Assembly: GCA_963693305.1 (NCBI GenBank) | Contig: OY855915.1 | Location: 14,913,840 to 14,977,839 of the forward strand | Direction of reading: 5' to 3' | Origin: Meandrina meandrites | Taxonomy: Eukaryota; Cnidaria; Anthozoa; Scleractinia; Meandrinidae | Length of the DNA: 64,000 bases | Part shown: in pieces, positions 1-12,982 of the stretch | Position numbering within the stretch: the stretch's first letter is position 1 | Layout: each line of letters opens with the position of its first letter | Notes under the pieces: model-generated | Database searches by the model: none | Told to the model about the DNA's origin: nothing | What the model saw: only the letters and a program-made list of their open reading frames with translations | Made by a program: the position numbers and the translations under genes

Positions 1-1886
1 GAATGACTAAGCCAGTTGTGCAAACGAGCATTTGAGTTAAGCTCAAGCCCAGGTTTAAGTCATTCATTTGCATTGGCACTGATTAAAGTGCCCAACCCAA
101 GAATTATTTTTTTAGACTTTCATTACTGAATATTTATGTCAATAAATTTTATATCTTTTTAAAACTCTGAGGCGATTCTACTTATTTAAACTGTGCCAAG
201 GTTTGGGGCATTGGGGCTCTCTCAAGGTCTCTCTTTGAGTTTAAAATGCTCAAGCAAATTTTGTGATATCTTTTCCCATGTATGTACATACAGACATATA
301 TAAACATGCAGTACTTGAATTCTCCTATAATAAGTTATTACATTGATACAATGTATCTATGAAAATTATTTACTCGCCGTCCAGATCTACTATCTACTCC
401 TATTATTCCACTTTAGAACGATTACTAATATCCTGGTTTACGTCACTAGTCCCAGTTTCCACTTCACTCGGTCGTGAGTAGAAAAATCTCAGCTTTAAAG
501 GGGAACTTTGGTGTAAAAATCGACTTTTTTCATGAAAAAGGCCTACTATTTTCCTTTTGAATTATTTTAGTTTTTAGGTAAAATAGTACAATATATCTAA
601 CCAAATCCAATAATTTTTGCGGCATTTTACTCGGTACAATGCAAAGATTTAATCCGGCCAAAAAAAGTTTTTGGCGTTATAGGCACTTTAAACCGTTTAA
701 AACTTTTTCGACGGTGTTTTCATATAAATGTTACATGTAGCAATGTGAATGGCTCCATGGTTTTCACTGTAATCCTGCCATGATTTTTGCCTATGCTGGT
801 CAAGTATTATTTTACAAGAACTTTTTCTGGTCGTACTGTCGTGTTTTTATACATGCTAAGAAAAAAATGTATAAATTTTCTTCCAGTGTTTAAAGGAGAT
901 ATACTTGCTGTCGCTTACATGACGTAGCACTTGAAAAATCGGCGATTTCGTTTCGTCTTTGCTATGAATCACTACAGCTACTTTTCTCTTCGCTTCGAAT
1001 ACTCAGCATTTACAATAGCATCGCTGAAGGGTCGTATTCTCAAGGCTTCTTTTAACCTGCTGTCTGGGTTTCGTTTTAAACACTTACGAACTTAATGAGA
1101 AGACGTTCACAACAAAAGCTGACTTTCTTTTCACCACACATGAGCTACGGTAAACTTAGCAATCAACTACACGTAAGCTTATTTTCCCCGTAATATTTCT
1201 CACTTAAAATAAATTCTTTTTACCTATTTGCCTTGTGAATTCTTTCATTGTCAATGGACAGAACGGACAAAATGAAAGAAGAGCAGCTATTGCTGCCGAT
1301 TCATTGTGAAGAAAGCCTGCCATAAAGTGCTCTTTTTTCGAAAGAACAGTGATTAAAGATTTGGAAGGTGAAGAGAAATAAAGAATATTGAATTAGAATA
1401 CTGGCACAAAGTTGTAAATGAATATTGCAATTTTCGCCGTTTATTTTCTACCTATTCTATCAGTTATTTTTTATCAAAACTGCATTGGTGCAACGAGTTA
1501 TTGACCTGTTGAATTTTCAACATTTCTAAGCGGTTTAGGCGGTAAAGAGTGGTGCTGCAAGCGGTAAATTTTACCGGTTACCGCCTGATTTGGAGAACCC
1601 TGAGAAACAAAAGAAAACAAAAGGCTTCTTTTGTTTCGGTTTCATGAAATGCATAACAAAGGAGGCCACTACGAAATTCGAAGTTTTTTGCATACGTTAT
1701 ATCTTAATCAAAGGCCCTTTGGGCTGTCTCGTGTCAGTCAAAAAGAGATTAAAATATACTTTATTAAATAGTTATTATAAAAGTAAATGTTTTGGTAGGC
1801 CACAAAAAGCTTGTATGTTATTTACGCTTGCAATAGTTACAGGGAGTTCATTAAAGACTTTTGCACCACTAAAAAAATAGGTGTTT
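1..1886. other. Non-coding host DNA, no gene seen
   Basis: AT-rich sequence without a convincing long reading frame, splice-bordered exon or RNA gene. A short stretch near 497 reads TTTAAAGGGGAAC, which resembles the end of a TTAA-type MITE, but I could not find a matching opposite end. The start exon of TMBIM6 was looked for here and not found. Confidence 0.5.
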
Positions 1887-1890
1887 TTAA

Positions 1891-3457
1891 CCCATTGGCG
1901 CCTGTGCCGCCCGTAACTGCCCGTGCGAAAACCACCCCTGAAATACCTGTGCCGCCCGTAACCGCCCGAAAAAAGCACATGGTGACAAATGCCCTTTCCG
2001 TCCCTCCCTGGAGACTGTTTGGTTCTTCTATTGTTCTATTGATAATAAGGGCAAATAAACCAATCAGAATCTGTTTTCTGCGCATATTTTTAGAGAACTC
2101 TAGGGGTCCTAGAAAGAAGGTTTTTCGTCTTGACTCGTGCGTTCAAAATGTACAAGAAAATCATGGCGCATCACCGCTCTTGTTTACAAACTTTCAAAGC
2201 CTTGTTTTTCATTCGGAACACAGAATATTCCCTCTTTGGGGCTAAAAATGAAAAGAAGAAACACCGATCAATTTTTAAGTGGCTCTAAAATGGGAAATCA
2301 TGGAATATAGAGTGCTTAAACCTCGTTGAGGACGGATTCATCTTCCTTCCACGGCCGCGAAGACACGGTGTCATGGCGCTTCGAAATGTGTTTTGAATAG
2401 AAATCACGGACCAACACACAAGCTTAATGCGGCTTCTCAAGACTTTTGAAAACAAAAATGGTAATGTATAGTAGTGCTTCGAATATGGATGGATTTTTTA
2501 GAAGGATCGGTAAAGCCATTGAGTGAACAATTGACTGCAAAAGCCGTCAGCTAAAATTAAAACTTTCGCTTTAGCGTGAACATGTGAATAATTAATTCTT
2601 GATGCAGAATTACACGGCTTCGAATTTTTTTGATTTTTTGACGCTTTTGAATACATTTCTTGGCTTTATCCTTAATAAAATTTAATTCGAAACAAAGTGT
2701 CTTTCAAGTTTCTTTCATTTATCAATCTTTAGTTCGGAATTTTCAGGCTTTTGAAGCGAACAGATTCGACACGCACGTGTTGTTATCTGATACGCATCTT
2801 TTCACCGAGACTTGCTTCAGTTGTTTATTTAGCCGGTTTGTTTTGAGTTGTGTTTATAGCTTTAAAAAATGACTACAGTGCTTCAGAAAATACAAAGGAG
2901 TTTGTTTATTAACGTTAAAAATAAAGGAAAGTGTAGAGAGCGTTGCTAGTGTTCATTAAGTGGCAAGAATTCTGTAGTTTTGTCAGCGATTTTCGCCGTT
3001 TCACGCCGCCGTGACATGTAAATATTTTTGTCATCTCGAATTACCGCTTTTCTGCACCAAGAAAATACCTTCTTACTATTGAATTAATGGCAGTGTCAGT
3101 TGTACAGAATGAAAACCTACCTTTTTCCAGAGTATTTTACGATATTTTTAAGACTTTGTTCAAAGTCTGTGTGTTTTTGCGAGCTCCTAAAATCACGCGC
3201 GGAGGTGAATTAAATTTTGTCGCTGTCTTGAAGTTTGGTTTGGGATCAATTTATCAAGGCTGATGAACTCTTCTATTCATAAATTAGTCTTTCAACATGT
3301 CTAGTTGGAATAAAAGTTTACTTCAAGAACTAATTATTTGTCTGGATTTACTGCGCATATGGTTTATTTTTTCCACTCGCACGCTTGCATTACAAGCCGT
3401 AAAAGAGCCAGGTATTTAGGGGTGGGTGCGCGCTAAAAACCTTCAGGCGTCAATGGG
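1891..3457. mobile_element. Non-autonomous piggyBac-like element
   Basis: The left end reads TTAA then CCCATTGGCGCCTG, and the right end is the near-exact inverse, CAGGCGTCAATGGG then TTAA. A TTAA target duplication together with ends that begin CCC is the signature of the piggyBac superfamily. The 1567 bases between contain only short frames and no DDD transposase, so this is a deletion derivative or MITE. A partial direct repeat of about 38 bases (CCTGTGCCGCCCGTAAC) occurs twice just inside the left end at about 1901 and 1949. Confidence 0.72.
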
Positions 3458-3502
3458 TTAAACAATTTACTATATCCGGGGATAGGGAAAGCAGAGACGG
3501 GG

Positions 3503-3590
3503 GAACATTTTGCTGGGATAATATTTAGTCTTCTTTTCCCATACGCGGGAAATAAAAATGGCAAACAGGCGGGAAAACAAAATGACAGAA
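3503..3590 (+). repeat. Dispersed repeat, copy 1
   Basis: The segment beginning GGGGGAACATTTTGCTGGGA is repeated in the same orientation at about 6729-6830, with roughly 80-85 percent identity by eye (shared core GCGGGAAATAAAAATGGC). It ends directly at the foldback element that starts at 3594. The two copies therefore bracket that element plus about 900 bases of flank. Its class is unknown. Confidence 0.55.
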
Positions 3591-3639
3591 CACATATGTG
3601 ACCTTTCACGGGAAAATGTACACTAACGGCTTTCCGTTA

Positions 3640-3832
3640 AACGGGTGAAACGAGCGGCTATCGAATGGGTTACAAACGGGTCACCAATCTGTTCGAATGG
3701 CTGATGAAAAATTTCAAACGGGTAGCCAAGCCGTTTGAATGGCTGATGGAAAATTTCGAATGGGTTGCCAAGCCGTTAGTATGGCTGATGAAAAATTTCG
3801 AACGGATAAGCGAGCCGTTCGAACGGTTGACT
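3640..3832 (+). repeat. 42-bp minisatellite, left array
   Basis: About four to five units with period 42 and a core like GTTCGAATGGCTGATG followed by AAACGGGT. Because 42 is a multiple of three, several frames stay open on both strands and give 14-residue peptide repeats. I regard these as spurious translations of the array, not genes. Confidence 0.7.
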
Positions 3833-5429
3833 TGTTTGGTTGCGTGTAAATTCATTGATCTTCGCCAAGATGCGGCTATCAATAACAAGCGTGACGACGT
3901 TTCCCGCAATTTTTTTCGTGGTAAAGTTTAAATATGCAGTCATGAAAAGAAACACATTAAAAGATTGCTTCTTAACTTTGGAAACGCTTTTTCCTTATGG
4001 AATAAATACAGAAGATCAAGGAATCAATGACATTGCAGGAAATGTTTTACCTTTCGGGAAACAATTTCATAGTGGAGAATGCAAATGTCGGCTTCTTCCA
4101 ACGAGTTGTGTATTTGTCATCGACTCAGCAGTTTTGTTTCTTTTCCGGGTAGGAATACTTTTAACCTGACCAAGAGTAACATTTTTCGGTCAGTTGCAAA
4201 TTTGAGTTGAGATCACTCCGTCGGCGGTATCAATTAGTGTTACGATATTCACGTCTTGACAGACAGTTTGTAAATGAAGCACGTGCATTATGTCCTGCCG
4301 TCCCAGACATGCGGTATTCTGGAAAAACAACTCAGCGATCTACAATATTGATTTAGCTTCTTATATATCCGTTCTGTGGGACAAGGTTGAAAGAAATAAT
4401 AAATACTGAGACATTTGCCGAGTAATAATACCTTTCAAGTAAACATAATATGCAAAATTTTGAATGAGTTCTCAGTTGCTTAATTTATTCAGTAAAGACA
4501 AAATATATTTACATCGCAAATACATGCTAATTAATAATGTGGAGCATGGATCAACTAATTCTACAGTACCTTTATAGAAACACTTGATTTAACAAATGCT
4601 TGTTGCAGTAACAACAGACTTTGTATCAAAATTTGAACATAAACGAGAATTCCAAAACTGAAAGGCCTTAATACAGCTGATAATAATTATACTCCCATGT
4701 TCTGTAAAGCCATTGTCATTGTCATAGCTGCATTGCATTGCTCATTTCAACTTAGAAAAAAATTTGTCTTGTTTCACTTTCCCTCACGAACTGTTTGCTC
4801 CACACTTATTTCTGAATTTGTCATAAAAAAAAATTGCTTGCCGCCTGGCTTGCCCGTTGGGCAACCTGTGATCTAAAGACGCTAGCCCGGAGAATCATTC
4901 CACTAGCCCCAGGCTATCGGACAGCACTTTTGTCACGCCCTGTACATGTACGCCTCTGTTTTTTTAGGTTGTCCTTCAATATGTATTTATCTTTGAAAGA
5001 ACAGGAATGCACCAAACAGATTGAAAAGATTTTGGTTGTCACTCTGCATGTATTTCGGGGTATGTATTTGCATTTCACAACAGCCGGTGGTGTTACATTC
5101 TCGGCGACCGTAAATGTAAACAAAGGGCTCGCAGTAAATGCCGTTTTTTGTTCGCTGTTTCCTTTGATTGCCGTTTTATTTTCGATTTTTGCTACAAAGT
5201 AACCAGGAGAACCTTACGTATGTACAACTAATTCTTAAAACATTATCGCTCCCGAGAATTGTTTACACACTGTCATCTGTGCAGATTTTCTGTCAGATAA
5301 GAGAATATGGCGGCAGAAAGATTTTACTTCCGCAGAATTAAAGTGGCATTTGAACGGACGAGCCGTTTGACTTCTGCTGCTTGTATATGCCTAGATACTT
5401 TTTTTTTTTGCTGAAAGGATGATCGAAGT

Positions 5430-5715
5430 CGTTGGATGGATTACTCAAGTCGTTAAAATGGATGGCTGTTTCCAGCAATCAGATCGTTCGAACGGCTGGA
5501 TGTTTTCACCAAACTGGTGACCAAGTTGTTCGAATGGCTGGATGTTTTTACCAAACGGGTGACCAAGTTGTTCGAATGGATTGATGTTTTTACTAAACGG
5601 GTGACTAAGTCGTTCGAACGGATGGATATTTTTTTCAAACGGGTGGCCAAGCCGTTCAAACAGTTGGACGTTCCTACCGAACAGGTGAATAAGCCGTTTG
5701 AACGGATGCAAATTT
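5430..5715 (+). repeat. 42-bp minisatellite, right array
   Basis: About six units of period 42 related to the left array (GTTCGAATGGCTGGATG, then ACCAAACGGGTGACCAAG). Reading frames stay open on both strands through the array, as expected for a period divisible by three. The unit is quasi-palindromic, so orientation relative to the left array is not obvious by eye. Confidence 0.7.
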
Positions 5716-5794
5716 TTTTTGAACTGCTTGCAACGGAATTCCGTTCGAAAACGGAAAGTCGTTAGTGTACGTTTTCCCGTGAAAGGTCACATAT

Positions 5795-8304
5795 TATTTA
5801 TGATTTTTACCAAAAAAATGTCCTCTCTATTTCCGACGCAAACTGAACGCAAAAGGAATTGAGCGTTACTCAAAGCACTTGTCCCCCACGTCACCTCCTT
5901 GCACCGACATTTTGCGCTGTTTTCCATTTCTTTTGTTATTTATTGCCCAGAAAATAGAGTATTTCATACATGTTTCTTGTGACGAAAACGCTGAAAATAG
6001 AAATGCCGATACTGTATGTTTGTAACAAACATTTTACACATACCCAGGCAAATAGCATTCCCAAGATAAATAACACCAAGGTAAACTCACCACGAGAATA
6101 CGTTACCGAGGCGTTTGCGGTCACACACTTAACACTTTACCAAGGTTAATTTTTCATACTGTTTTCGGCGCGAAATGCGAAAATGGGTAATTCGAGGGTG
6201 CTTGCTAGCATCATCTTGCTTTTATTATTTATACTGTTTTGACAGTCCTCTACTGCTTTGTTATGTCGGTGTTTCAGACAGCAAAGAAATAGAAGGTGAA
6301 GACTCCGCTTATATAAATCTCTTTGTTGGATGTTTCTAAACCTAGAGATGAAATCAAAATACATATAAGAAAATGCACTATAGATCTTCCTTGACTAGTG
6401 TTGTATTAAACGCCAAATTTCCAAAAAAAATAGCATTTACTTACAAATCAGCAAGCCATCAAGCCATGATTCTAAGAAAGACCAAGTTTTTGCTGCCTTG
6501 AACACGCAAAGTTGACCTCCGGAAATCTAAACCTCACGCCATCATATTTAATTTCAAATTTCTCTGTTTATTTTATTTGCTTATCTTTGAGGTTTGCCTC
6601 ATGATTGGTCATTTTATCTTGGGGTACTTGGAAAACCTACATGTACCTATTTGTCTCGGTACCTTTCATGGGCGATTCTTTTGTTCTTTTTCATGTATCT
6701 ATGGAAATACACTACATTAAATTTACCTTGGGGGAACATTTTGCTGAGATAATTTTTAGTGTTCTTTTTTCATAAGCGGGAAATAAAAATGGCGAACATG
6801 CCATGAAAATGACAAAACACCCGGGAAAACAAAATTACAAAGGGCATGGAAAAACAAAATGAAATTTATGTTTTTTACCTATTTGTGAGTTTCCCGAGGT
6901 AAAAAGCCCTTTTACCATGGTAAAAGGAAGATGTGTAACTGCAACTATACACACTACACTATAATTAAGCTATTCCGTACTTGAAACCCTACACCGCTAC
7001 ACAGATCAAGCAATTTGTTCCAGTCAACTCTTGTTAATTACATTTTATGCAGTTACGAAAAAACTTTCCGTAAAGATTCTCGCATCACAACTGCATTAAA
7101 ACACAAAATCCCGCTCTGGCCCTTTCTTGAAATTCCTGCTTACCGCTCCTGTTTTCAGCTCCCATCCTAGCCGAATATCACCACATCTTCTTATCTGGGT
7201 TGCTTAGCGTGAGGTCTGTCTTTGACCTTGTTAAAGGTCAACTCTTGGGAAATTTACCCCAATTTTTCTATAAATTGTTTATAGCAACAGGAATCATTAG
7301 AAGGTAGAATTTTAAAGATATCGGCCAAAATGAATTTACTACGAATTTTCTTTTACGCCAATTTGGCGGCCATTTTGAAAATGTTCGGATTTTGGTACGT
7401 CACGTGATGCTACGTCACAGGTGTGGAAGGCAGATTTGCTTTTGCTTCCGATAAGAGGAAAACACGCCAAGCTTCTCTTCATAAATGAGAATGACAAGGA
7501 GAGAAAGACCCTATGCTGTTCAATGATGTCCAAGATAAAAAAGGTAGTGCTTCAGTGCTTAAATATGAAAGGAAATAAACTTAAAAAGAGTAAATCATGT
7601 GTTTGTGAATCGAAACAAATCTGTCAGATTGATCAAATGTACATAGCTTTATAGTCTTTATAATATGATGCATCCTCTCTTGCACCATATCGTGATAAAG
7701 ATTTCTTTTGTCTGGAGTAGATAGTAAATTGAAAAGGGTCTGTGAGTGCTGACTCCCATAATTTGTCAGAAATCTCTTCATTTATAAGCAGGAATAGCGT
7801 CTATATGTAAGCGAAATCCACGCATTCGGAAATAGACCAATATATTTTGCCTCTGTTGTTAAGAAATTTGTAGCCACCCTCAGATTTCTCCTGCTGTTAA
7901 TTGGCAAAATAGAAAGCAATTCCCACCAGCAAATGTAGTGTTTTTTGAAGTATAATTATGCCTTCGAAAGGTGTGCGTGATTTGCGTGCAGGTCAGTATT
8001 GCGCAATAAGAAGCCAGACAAATTCACCACCATGCGCGCTAGCAGAGGCGCTCTCCCGGGATATAAAATTATATGAAGAAATGGGGAATCGAATATAAAA
8101 CAATATCCGGAGTAGTAGTACTTATTCTGTGATTCCTTTTGAGAAACAGTTGTTGTAAATTAGGCAACCTGGGGTGTAGTATGAAACCTGGGTATAAAAG
8201 CGTGTGCAGATTCGAGCAGATGTCAGTTGAGGAGATAACTAAAGGAAAACATGCCAAAGGTTGAAAGACACGAAGAGCACAACGACCATTTCAAATGCAA
8301 TGAA
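5795..8304. other. Non-coding host DNA, no gene seen
   Basis: No supported gene or RNA. The only structure noted is the second copy (about 6729-6830) of the repeat found at 3503-3590. Short open frames here lack codon structure, splice borders and recognisable domains. Confidence 0.5.
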
Positions 8305-8308
8305 TTAA

Positions 8309-8688
8309 AGGGGCAGTCTCACCAAGATTTAGTACTACTTGAAAATCCAGTGAAGGTCTTGCTATTAATTGGAAATCCAGTAATAATTGTCTAACCTTGC
8401 TAAATGCACTGTACTTATCAAAAACGTTGTTTAAACCTGATGTGGCTACGGACAGGTGGGAAAGAAGTGGTCTAAAACTTGAAAACGTCGACCCGACGTT
8501 TTCAAGTTTGACAGTGTTATTGGAGGAAAATAACTAAAAAACCGTTGATTAAGGTCTGTTCACTTCTTAGAGAGTGAATTTATGCCTTTTTGTCATTTTA
8601 AGGTTATTTTGTTGATCAGTGAGGACACCTTAATAATTCTAGGATAGTTTGCACAAAAACTTAGAAGACATCTCGTGATACTACCCCT
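8309..8688. mobile_element. TTAA MITE with central hairpin (family 2, copy 1)
   Basis: It is flanked by TTAA at 8305-8308 and 8689-8692. The ends AGGGGCAGTCTCACCAAG and CTCGTGATACTACCCCT are inverted relatives. The centre holds a 31-base palindrome, ACTTGAAAACGTCG facing CGACGTTTTCAAGT at about 8477-8507. Size (380 bases), ends and central hairpin match the element at 60865-61247, which identifies one family. No coding capacity. Confidence 0.75.
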
Positions 8689-8692
8689 TTAA

Positions 8693-11600
8693 AATGCAAG
8701 CAAACGCGAAAGTAATAAGGAGCCAAACAGAGCACAATTTTTTGTGGGGGTGTTTTTCGCAAAAAGATAAGAAATTGCAAAGTAAAAACATGACAACTTA
8801 ATTATACTGATAAGTATAAAATCATGCACTGCATGGTCGTGCAATAGTCCTGGTGGTAGTAATCAGTTTACAAAATCAGTTTTACGCATACAAGCACGAA
8901 CAACCTTGAACAAAGTTTCCTCGAGGCAAGTTGTTTCAACTACAGAAAGTGCAAACTCCCTTCTCCCAACAAAAAGAAGTGAAGAGACCCAGCAGAGTGT
9001 TGTCCACATTTAACTGCAAGCCTGAGCATGTTCTAGAGCATTATAATTTAGTTTCGGTAGCTGGCATTCCGCCAGCAGAATTCTTTGTTTTCAAGCAGAA
9101 TTTAGAAAAATCAGTAACACAAAGGAGGCAAAGAATGTAACTTGCGTTTCTGTATTTGCAAGCTTTCAAACGCACAAGGCAGATAGTGTACATTAGGCTG
9201 AAGCTCAAAACCTATTGTGATAAACATGAGCAAAAATGTTTGAAGACCGAATATAAACAACAAAATGCAGCAAACAGTTTGGTTGTATAAAAGCATTGTT
9301 TAATTAAGCTTCTCGCGTACATGCAAATAATAACAAGGCTTTTCAGGTTTGACTTAGCTCACAAACAAGTGGCTGAGGTAATAGAGAAAGAAACTGTACA
9401 TTTAGGACTTCAATTCACTCAGCATTCATCGTCGTCAAAATCACAGCGGCAGTGAGGAGGTTCGATATTCAATATTTTTCTCCCTTTCTCTGTATCGCTG
9501 TTTTTCCCTGGAGGCTCAAAATGCCAGGGTTGAAATACCATAGAAGATTCTTAATCATCCCCTGACATATCCCCTCCTATAGCTCTCTAAAAATCAGTGG
9601 AGTCGTTAGCAGAAGTTGAGCTCTCACTGCAAGAATTTGAGTGAGCCATGTTCGTGACTTGTTGTGGTTCCACACCTGTGATGTATCTCATCTCGTGATC
9701 ACAATCAAAGCATTCATGGTGAAATGTTACAAAAGCGGTAAAATACGAAGTTTTATGTTAAAATTAACCGCTAAAAAAGCTTCTGAATTCAAATTTTTTG
9801 CTTCCTGTATAATTTTGGAAACATTCGGAAGCTTTTACTCAAATGTAGTTTTCTAGCCAAGAGTTGCCCTTTAACTTTTGAGATGTTTGTAAGATAATTA
9901 AGTCAAGCTTAATGTCTTTTTTTAGCCCCCTAATGCAGCTGACTTAAAATGATTTTATCTCGATGATCATCAATTCTACTGGCAAGAAGCACGCCATCAC
10001 CTCAGTCTTCAGTTGCAAGTGATGTCGAAGTACATGTACTTGCTACGGCAAACACAAAACGAAAAAACCTCTCGTCAAGTCTACTGACAGGACTGAGAAA
10101 GAAACACACGAACTTCTTGAAGCATGCGCCACCAAATTCAGTAAGCTGTGAGGAGTTTCACAAAGAAAAAAGTCAAAATCTGGAACGATATCTATTCTCC
10201 GTATCAAGAAAGGTGTCCAGAAAGCCAGAGAATGCTATAGCAGGTGAAGAAACAGCAGCAGAATCTAGCGTACGAGTTCAAGCAGTTAAAGCAGCGATCT
10301 CGCTCGACTGGAGAAGATGGAATTCAGAAAATTAAAGAAGGCTTCCCCTATTTTGACATCCTGAGTAAAGAAAGGCGAGAAAGTACGACTCCAGACTGGT
10401 ATGCAGAGTTCTTTTATTGAAATGTGTGAAGAGTATGGAACAGGACAACGCAAGATTTGAACGATCGGCTGAAATGTTCTGTGACGCCCAGAGCAGGCAA
10501 ATGGAACAAACAAACGCCATAGTTGACAATTGAAAATTTTCTCAGGGGGAGGATGCCTACGGAAAATAACGCCTTTCACCCATTTTAATATATCACGATC
10601 GGCCCCTCACCTCAAAATTCGTTCCTAAACAGCTATTTACTTTTTGAATCTCCTATTATCTCTTATTAAAGTGAGCATTATTCAAAAAGTATGTTTTGAT
10701 AGCTCTGACTGTTGCTCTGATCATTTCAGACCTTTTTCAGTTTAATGTATGAGTTGACTAACTTGCGATGGTTATGTTAGAGGCTACAATAAGTATATAG
10801 GGTATACACCATACACTATAACACATACAAGAAGTATACTTATGACATGGGTTACAACTGTACCTGTATAGAATGGTTGCTCCTTGCTTTTACAGTTATT
10901 TAAAATCTGTTATTTTATTCTGCTGCAGTATAGAAATGGATGAAGATGTAGTTTATTACAGAACTTAACTTTATCTACAATAATTATAAAATCTTTTTTA
11001 TCCCAGAATGGTTGTAAGACCTTAAATATGTTTACAACAATAAAAATTTATTTTTAGCTTTTAAAAACAATGGAAACTAATTTTTAACACGTCTGTCAAC
11101 CGTAACGGACATTAATTAACCGTTAGCCGTAAAAAAGCCAAAATATTAGCCGTTAACCACAAAAGCCACCACCCCATTGAGGCCCTCTTATCTGTTCTTT
11201 GATATGAAATTCCGGCAGCCTCACAAAGCAAATGTTGACATGGCAGGAAAAATGTTGACATGGTGGGAAAATTTCGCGGCCTCACAAAGCAAACACGCAT
11301 GGAATGCACCTTCTCCCCCCATCGTATATTCTCGTGTCGTCATGACATTGTCATGACGACACGAGACAAAAACTTAAACACAAACCAGCGGAAAAAACTT
11401 CAGATCAATGTTTCTCAAGTAAAACCAAGCCCACATGCCAAAATTCAGCTCTTTTTGGACACTTTTAAAAATGGCCAAAAAAAATCAATGTGTTGCTTTT
11501 CCACTGGACCCTTCAATTGTTCACTTACTTATTTTAATAGATGTATTGTTTAGTTATACAACAGTTTTTTCTTCAAAATAATGATTTCATCATTCCCAGT

Positions 11601-11822
11601 TAAAACACTTGCATTCCACAAAATTTAAAGTTAAGGTCACTGGTCTCTGTTGTTGGACCAATTTTTTAAACCAGTTCACTGAACTCTACAACCTGATATT
11701 ATTGGTTTAATCACGTTGTAAAATAACCCATTCCAAAAGCTATAGTTCATGGTCAACTTTTCAGCATTATTTGTAACAACAGTAAAATTCAATTTATTGA
11801 TGGATTTTTATGTTGCCTGCAG
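8693..11822. other. Non-coding host DNA upstream of the first visible TMBIM6 exon
   Basis: No supported gene. It contains the perfect hairpin at 11330-11366 and a short direct repeat CTCACAAAGCAAA at about 11219 and 11280. Part of this must be the intron ending at the acceptor at 11821-11822. Confidence 0.5.
11330..11366. repeat. Perfect 18-bp-arm hairpin
   Basis: TCTCGTGTCGTCATGACA is followed, after one base, by its exact reverse complement. No transposon ends or gene border were recognised next to it, so its role is unknown. Confidence 0.8.
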
Positions 11823-11931
11823 TGATCAGTCTGCACGTCGCCACTTGAAGAATGTTTATGCTTGCTTGTCTGCTTCTATGCTGGCTGCAGCAGTAGGGAG
11901 TGGAGTGCATATTTTTACTGATATGATGAAG
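11823..11931 (+). CDS. TMBIM6: TMBIM6 / Bax inhibitor-1 exon (N-terminal cytosolic part and first membrane segment)
   Basis: Bax inhibitor-1 is an ER multi-pass membrane protein of the TMBIM family that sets ER calcium leak and protects from ER-stress death. The exon follows acceptor TTGCCTGCAG and ends before donor GTATGT. After one leading base it reads DQSARRHLKNVYACLSASML and on to ...HIFTDMMK. This matches the family pattern of a QHLKxVYA-type motif leading into transmembrane helix 1. It ends on a codon boundary, compatible with the exon at 19028. The preceding exon, with the start codon, was not found and probably lies outside the window. Identification rests on family motifs plus the order of six matching exons. 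Confidence 0.88.
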
Positions 11932-12320
11932 GTATGTGTGTTTCAAATTTAAAAAGTTTGTTAGTTCAAGACTGTTACATACAGTTCAAACTAGTATTAA
12001 GTCAAGACCGTGCCAGTGTGGGGATCAGTGTGCATTCTAGTGGCTAGGGTAAACGTTGATGTGTATTTAGTCCATTGACTCCTAAACTAATCAAACCCGG
12101 CCTTCAGTTATTTTGGTCCTCCATTGTTACAGCTTTCATTCAAAAATATTAATAGAATATAAAATAATTTAAGCTGCTCTTCAGTTGAAACAAATGCATA
12201 CATGTACATCCCAGCCGTCCTATATTTCCTATTTTTCCTATTTATTTTATAGGATCCTATAAAACTCCTATAATTGACCAAAAACTCCTATATTTCCTAT
12301 AAATACAATGTACTGCTTAA

Positions 12321-12982
12321 GGACGTTCGCGCTAATTGTTTATGCGCATCCTTACTGCGCACGTAATTCCTGTTGCAACGCTACGCCACGTCATGCATCG
12401 AGCGCATGCGCTGACTGAGGAAACTTTCCAACCACATATAGGGTGAGTAGCCATTGCGTTAACTTCGCTTGCAGTTTACTCGCTTAAATGGTCGGTGACC
12501 CCTACTTTTTTCTTAACAGATCACATTTGTTAACGATTATCTACGTTTTGTGAGAAAATGAAAAAAATCTATCGATTAAAAGGTTGATTTTTTTTTTGCC
12601 CCACGCACATTCGAATTCCGCTTTTTGATCTTTTCATTTTGTCGTACGACTGGTTCAAATGCCTCTTCCAGGGCTAAGTTTTGCATAAAAGATGGCAACA
12701 CTTGAAATTATTTACGCAACAGACGCACTTCTTCAAAATATCACCAAGATCGTTTCCCTCCGTTTTCTCATCATCGATAATTTAAACTACAAACCTTGAA
12801 AGCCGTGCGAAAGTACGTGTGCCAATTTTTCAAAATCGGGTAGTTTTCTACAGACTTTATCTCTGAAACGAAGTCGGTGACCCCCACTTTTTTTTGTATT
12901 TCTGACACAAGTAACTCATTATCCATCCTCAGTAAAAATTTTAGAAAAATCTATCAACTAGAAAATTTCCGCGCGAACGTCC
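12321..12982. mobile_element. TTAA MITE (family 1, copy 1)
   Basis: Flanked by TTAA at 12317-12320 and 12983-12986. Its ends GGACGTTCGCGC and GCGCGAACGTCC are perfect inverses. It contains the family landmark TCGGTGACCCC twice (near 12492 and 12870). At 662 bases it is the most complete copy and serves as reference for the copies at 23997-24625, 30160 and 41945-42452. No transposase is encoded; a piggyBac-like origin is inferred from TTAA. Confidence 0.8.

Larger units (their letters stand above)
3594..5794. mobile_element. Foldback-like element with tandem-repeat arms
   Basis: An inverted pair of about 46 bases bounds the element. The left end is ATATGTGACCTTTCACGGGA at 3594 and the right end is its inverse, ending at 5794. 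Just inside each end lies an array of 42-bp direct repeats (about 3640-3832 and 5430-5715). Terminal inverted repeats built from short tandem repeats are typical of Foldback/Galileo-type elements. The 1.6-kb centre shows no transposase. No clear target duplication could be seen, so the class is inference. Confidence 0.6.

Noticed and set aside
5445..5765. Open frames on both strands with 14-residue repeats
   Set aside because: Caused by a 42-bp tandem array whose period is divisible by three; the same peptide pattern appears in unrelated frames.
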